Positions 17,697 to 19,029 of a stretch of 19,029 nt of DNA are shown in pieces. The position numbers and the translations under genes are program-made. The DNA comes from CAXTTV01 sp964247295 (GTDB lineage Bacteria > Chloroflexota > Ktedonobacteria > Ktedonobacterales > Ktedonobacteraceae), in contig CAXTTV010000089.1 of assembly GCA_964247295.1 (NCBI GenBank), positions 1-19,029 of the forward strand, written 5' to 3'. A model generated the notes under the pieces. It had not been told where the DNA came from. It ran no database searches and worked only from the letters and a program-made list of their open reading frames with translations. Position 1 is the first letter of the stretch. Each line of letters starts with the position of its first letter.

Positions 17697-17984
17697 TTAA
17701 GGCTTTGAGTGCTGAGGGAGAGAATTAGATTTGTCGTCAAGAGAGGTTTCTGCTGAAGCATCCTTTGGGGTGCGTACAGCGAGTTGGAGCAATGTCACGC
17801 CACCTTCCAGCCAGCATTGGGAGTCGGGGGTCGGCAGATTTTCGCAATTAATCCAATCGGCGGCATCGCGAATCACATGGCCTTTAATACATTTCGCGTA
17901 CTCAATATTATCGTTGAGAAAAGGATCGCCAGCTTTAATATCAGGGGAAGCGATCTTTGGAATGAAGAACTTACACCAGGGCAC
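17697..17984 (-). CDS. Unknown small cysteine-containing protein upstream of mutY (95 residues)
   Basis: Not recognised. It has four cysteines (C4, C32, C47, C57), spread too widely for an obvious zinc ribbon but possibly metal-binding or disulfide-forming. There is no signal peptide or membrane helix. The first 70 residues look folded (ADWINCENLPTPDSQCWLEGGVTLLQLAV), and the last 25 are polar and probably disordered. The GTG start follows AAGGAAGG by about 9 bases. Its TAA ends two bases before the mutY ATG, so the two genes are almost certainly one unit. Confidence 0.65.
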   Translation of the reverse strand: MPWCKFFIPKIASPDIKAGDPFLNDNIEYAKCIKGHVIRDAADWINCENLPTPDSQCWLEGGVTLLQLAVRTPKDASAETSLDDKSNSLPQHSKP

Positions 17985-18067
17985 GGTTCTACACCTTCCT
18001 TGTATTCAGTGGCTACAGTAGCCTTGTAGATTATCCAACGGATCAAATGTGCTGGGCCGTCTCGGGC

Positions 18068-18077
18068 NNNNNNNNNN
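18068..18077. other. Assembly gap (ten Ns)
   Basis: A run of N that joins two contigs. Its true length and content are unknown, so adjacency of the genes on either side is an assembly inference. Confidence 0.99.
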
Positions 18078-18134
18078 TATTCCTCTTTTTTTCACAATCA
18101 TACAATCATGAACTGTAGGGCGCTTTAAACGAGA

Positions 18135-18168
18135 AACGGGCGGGACAACATATGTCGTCCCGCCCGTT
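18135..18168. repeat. 34-bp near-perfect palindrome, GC-rich hairpin
   Basis: Arms AACGGGCGGGAC and GTCCCGCCCGTT, with an interior ACATATGT palindrome; only one base pair of the 17 possible is mismatched. It lies about 60 bases from the scaffold gap and about 220 nt beyond the DIP1984 stop codon. No T-tract follows on either strand, so it is not a classical terminator. It could be a REP-like dispersed element or a transcript-end structure. Confidence 0.6.
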
Positions 18169-18386
18169 GAAAGACCGCGCAGATCCCCTGACCCGCCCTC
18201 ACCACTCGATTATCAGGCATCACAATGGTAGTAACAATGCGCTATACCCGGTACTGTTGTTACAGTGTTGGGCCTGACAGTGAAGATTCGGAACAGGCCC
18301 CCTGTCCCTTCAGATGGCAACTTTAAGGATATGCTGCCGAACCTGTGATCTCTCCTGATCTCGTCTGTAGCTACCAACTGCGCGGT

Positions 18387-18845
18387 CTAATCAATCAGAT
18401 CGGTAAGCCAGTTCTTGCTCTGGATTGCCGTATCCAGTTCGCGGCGTGCGCGAGCGATCTCATCAAGCTGGTTTCGGAGATCACTCACATTCACCGTTGT
18501 CAGAATGCGGATCTCGGAGTGGCCGTAGCGGTCCACTCGATTAGAAGCCGTGACAACAAGATTATTAAGAATACTATAGCGCATCGTAAGCGTATCGCGG
18601 TGTGCCAGGGCCTCGGTCAGACTCTGTTGATCCGAAAGGGAAGTTTGAAGATTTGTTTTATTGATGCGGACGATCAGGTTTTCTAGTTGAGGTAAGAGTT
18701 GATCAAGCTGTGTCAGCAGATTCTGAGGGTTCTCAGAGGGGGACTCGCCCTCCTGGACCAGAGCATTCTGAGCCAGACGATTGCGGAATTGCTCAATACG
18801 TTTCTGGAGGTCAGCGCGGAGAACAAGAGCTTCAGCTAGCTTCAT
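18387..18845 (-). CDS. DIP1984 family protein
   Basis: 152 residues from the chosen ATG. The start MKLAEALVLRADLQKRIEQFRNRL and the segment ENLIVRINKTN...LTEALAHRDTLTMRYSIL match the DIP1984 (septicolysin-like) family, which is mostly alpha-helical with extensive heptad-like spacing. Function is not established. No signal peptide or membrane helix. The frame extends to a TTG at 18878, with ATG codons at positions 8, 10 and 12 of that frame; the twelfth begins the family's usual MKLAEA and has GGTGAT before it, so it is preferred. It is alone, with a strong promoter upstream and no partner downstream before the scaffold gap. Confidence 0.8.
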   Translation of the reverse strand: MKLAEALVLRADLQKRIEQFRNRLAQNALVQEGESPSENPQNLLTQLDQLLPQLENLIVRINKTNLQTSLSDQQSLTEALAHRDTLTMRYSILNNLVVTASNRVDRYGHSEIRILTTVNVSDLRNQLDEIARARRELDTAIQSKNWLTDLID

Positions 18846-18914
18846 ATTCATCACCATGGAGAGGCTATATTGTAGCAATACAAATCACTTTTATTTTGTT
18901 GTTTGTCAAGTATA

Positions 18915-18944
18915 TTTATAACCTGAAAAAAAGACTTTTGTCAA
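18915..18944 (-). promoter_or_regulatory. Sigma-A-type promoter for the DIP1984 gene
   Basis: Minus strand TTGACA (18944-18939), an 18-nt spacer and TATAAA (18920-18915), predicting a start near 18908 and a leader of about 60 nt. A second TTGACA occurs at 18909-18904 as part of a 10-bp direct repeat (ACTTGACAAA). An extended -10 (TGCTACAAT, 18877-18869) could be an alternative start site nearer the gene. Confidence 0.65.
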
Positions 18945-18982
18945 GTGGTTGAATAAATATCCTTAAATAAAAGTCTGTTACG

Positions 18983-19027
18983 GATCAGTGATATTGTCAG
19001 GGGAAGAGAGATCAGTGAAAATGTCAG
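18983..19027. mobile_element. Two 18-bp direct repeats at the window edge, possible end of an IS21-like element
   Basis: GATCAGTGATATTGTCAG (18983-19000) and GATCAGTGAAAATGTCAG (19010-19027) differ at two bases and start 27 nt apart. Multiple directly repeated transposase-binding sites just inside each end are typical of IS21-family elements, whose tips often begin with TG. A TG at 18976-18977 (TGTTACGGATC) could be the tip. No transposase is visible because the window ends here. Confidence 0.35.
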
Positions 19028-19029
19028 TA

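Larger units (their letters stand above)
17985..18386. other. Intergenic stretch of about 400 nt containing a scaffold gap
   Basis: No gene, tRNA or rRNA seen. Contents: a 13-bp perfect palindrome GGCTACAGTAGCC (18011-18023) about 27 nt upstream of the small-protein gene, possibly an operator; ten Ns; two tandem copies of ACAATCAT (18094-18109); a 34-bp palindrome (listed separately); and an inverted repeat GGGCCTG/CAGGCCC (18270-18276 and 18294-18300) with a 17-nt loop and no T-tract. Coding sequence could be missing in the gap. Confidence 0.6.

Overview
The window reads as a draft-genome scaffold (10 Ns at 18068-18077) from a bacterium that is probably in the Chloroflexota, most likely Ktedonobacteria-like. 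That placement is inference. It rests on a PknB-type kinase with an extracellular lectin-like C-terminal domain, an archaeal-type (MptA-like) GTP cyclohydrolase fused to HPPK, an actinobacterial/chloroflexal style MutY without NUDIX domain, and medium GC content. No marker here fixes the taxonomy on its own, but the 23S rRNA would do so at once if searched.

Layout. 1-2889: 23S rRNA lacking only about its first 60-70 bases, followed about 85 nt later by an intrinsic terminator with no 5S gene between. 3125-4312 (+): an M24 metallopeptidase (Xaa-Pro dipeptidase/creatinase type), the only plus-strand protein gene. Everything after it is on the minus strand. 9928-4366: a glycolate-oxidase-type operon read as glcD, glcE, an RlmM/FtsJ-like 2'-O-methyltransferase and glcF. 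The M24 gene and glcF converge on a nested inverted repeat. 11763-10091: a well-formed sigma-A-type promoter followed by rsfS, a 61-residue membrane peptide and an anchored lamin-tail-domain surface protein. 13400-11831: extended -10 promoter and the HPPK-MptA fusion for pterin/folate synthesis. 15479-13605: inverted-repeat operator candidate and a membrane Ser/Thr kinase. 16540-15731: PIG-L deacetylase with a terminator. 17984-16717: an unknown cysteine-containing small protein directly coupled to mutY. 18845-18387: DIP1984-family protein with a TTGACA/TATAAA promoter. At 18983-19027 the right edge shows two near-identical 18-bp direct repeats that look like the end of a transposable element.

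How the genes relate. GlcD, GlcE and GlcF are the subunits of a flavin/Fe-S 2-hydroxyacid (glycolate) dehydrogenase delivering electrons to the membrane. The methyltransferase inside that operon carries a complete K-D-K-E catalytic set and should act on ribosomal RNA. Together with 23S rRNA and RsfS this gives the window a ribosome theme, but the genes are in separate transcription units.

Most of the window is ordinary housekeeping sequence. I do not see a defence island, CRISPR array or biosynthetic cluster. The most notable items are: (i) the glcF reading frame, whose last 48 codons are preceded by a textbook ribosome-binding site translated in frame as Lys-Lys-Gly-Gly and encode a small one-helix membrane peptide, suggesting a stop-codon-loss fusion or a dual product; (ii) the HPPK-MptA fusion; (iii) the rRNA methyltransferase embedded between glcE and glcF; (iv) the terminal-repeat signature at the right edge. 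Several long reading frames start upstream of promoters or operators, and I give corrected starts for glcE, rsfS, the kinase, PIG-L and the DIP1984 gene.
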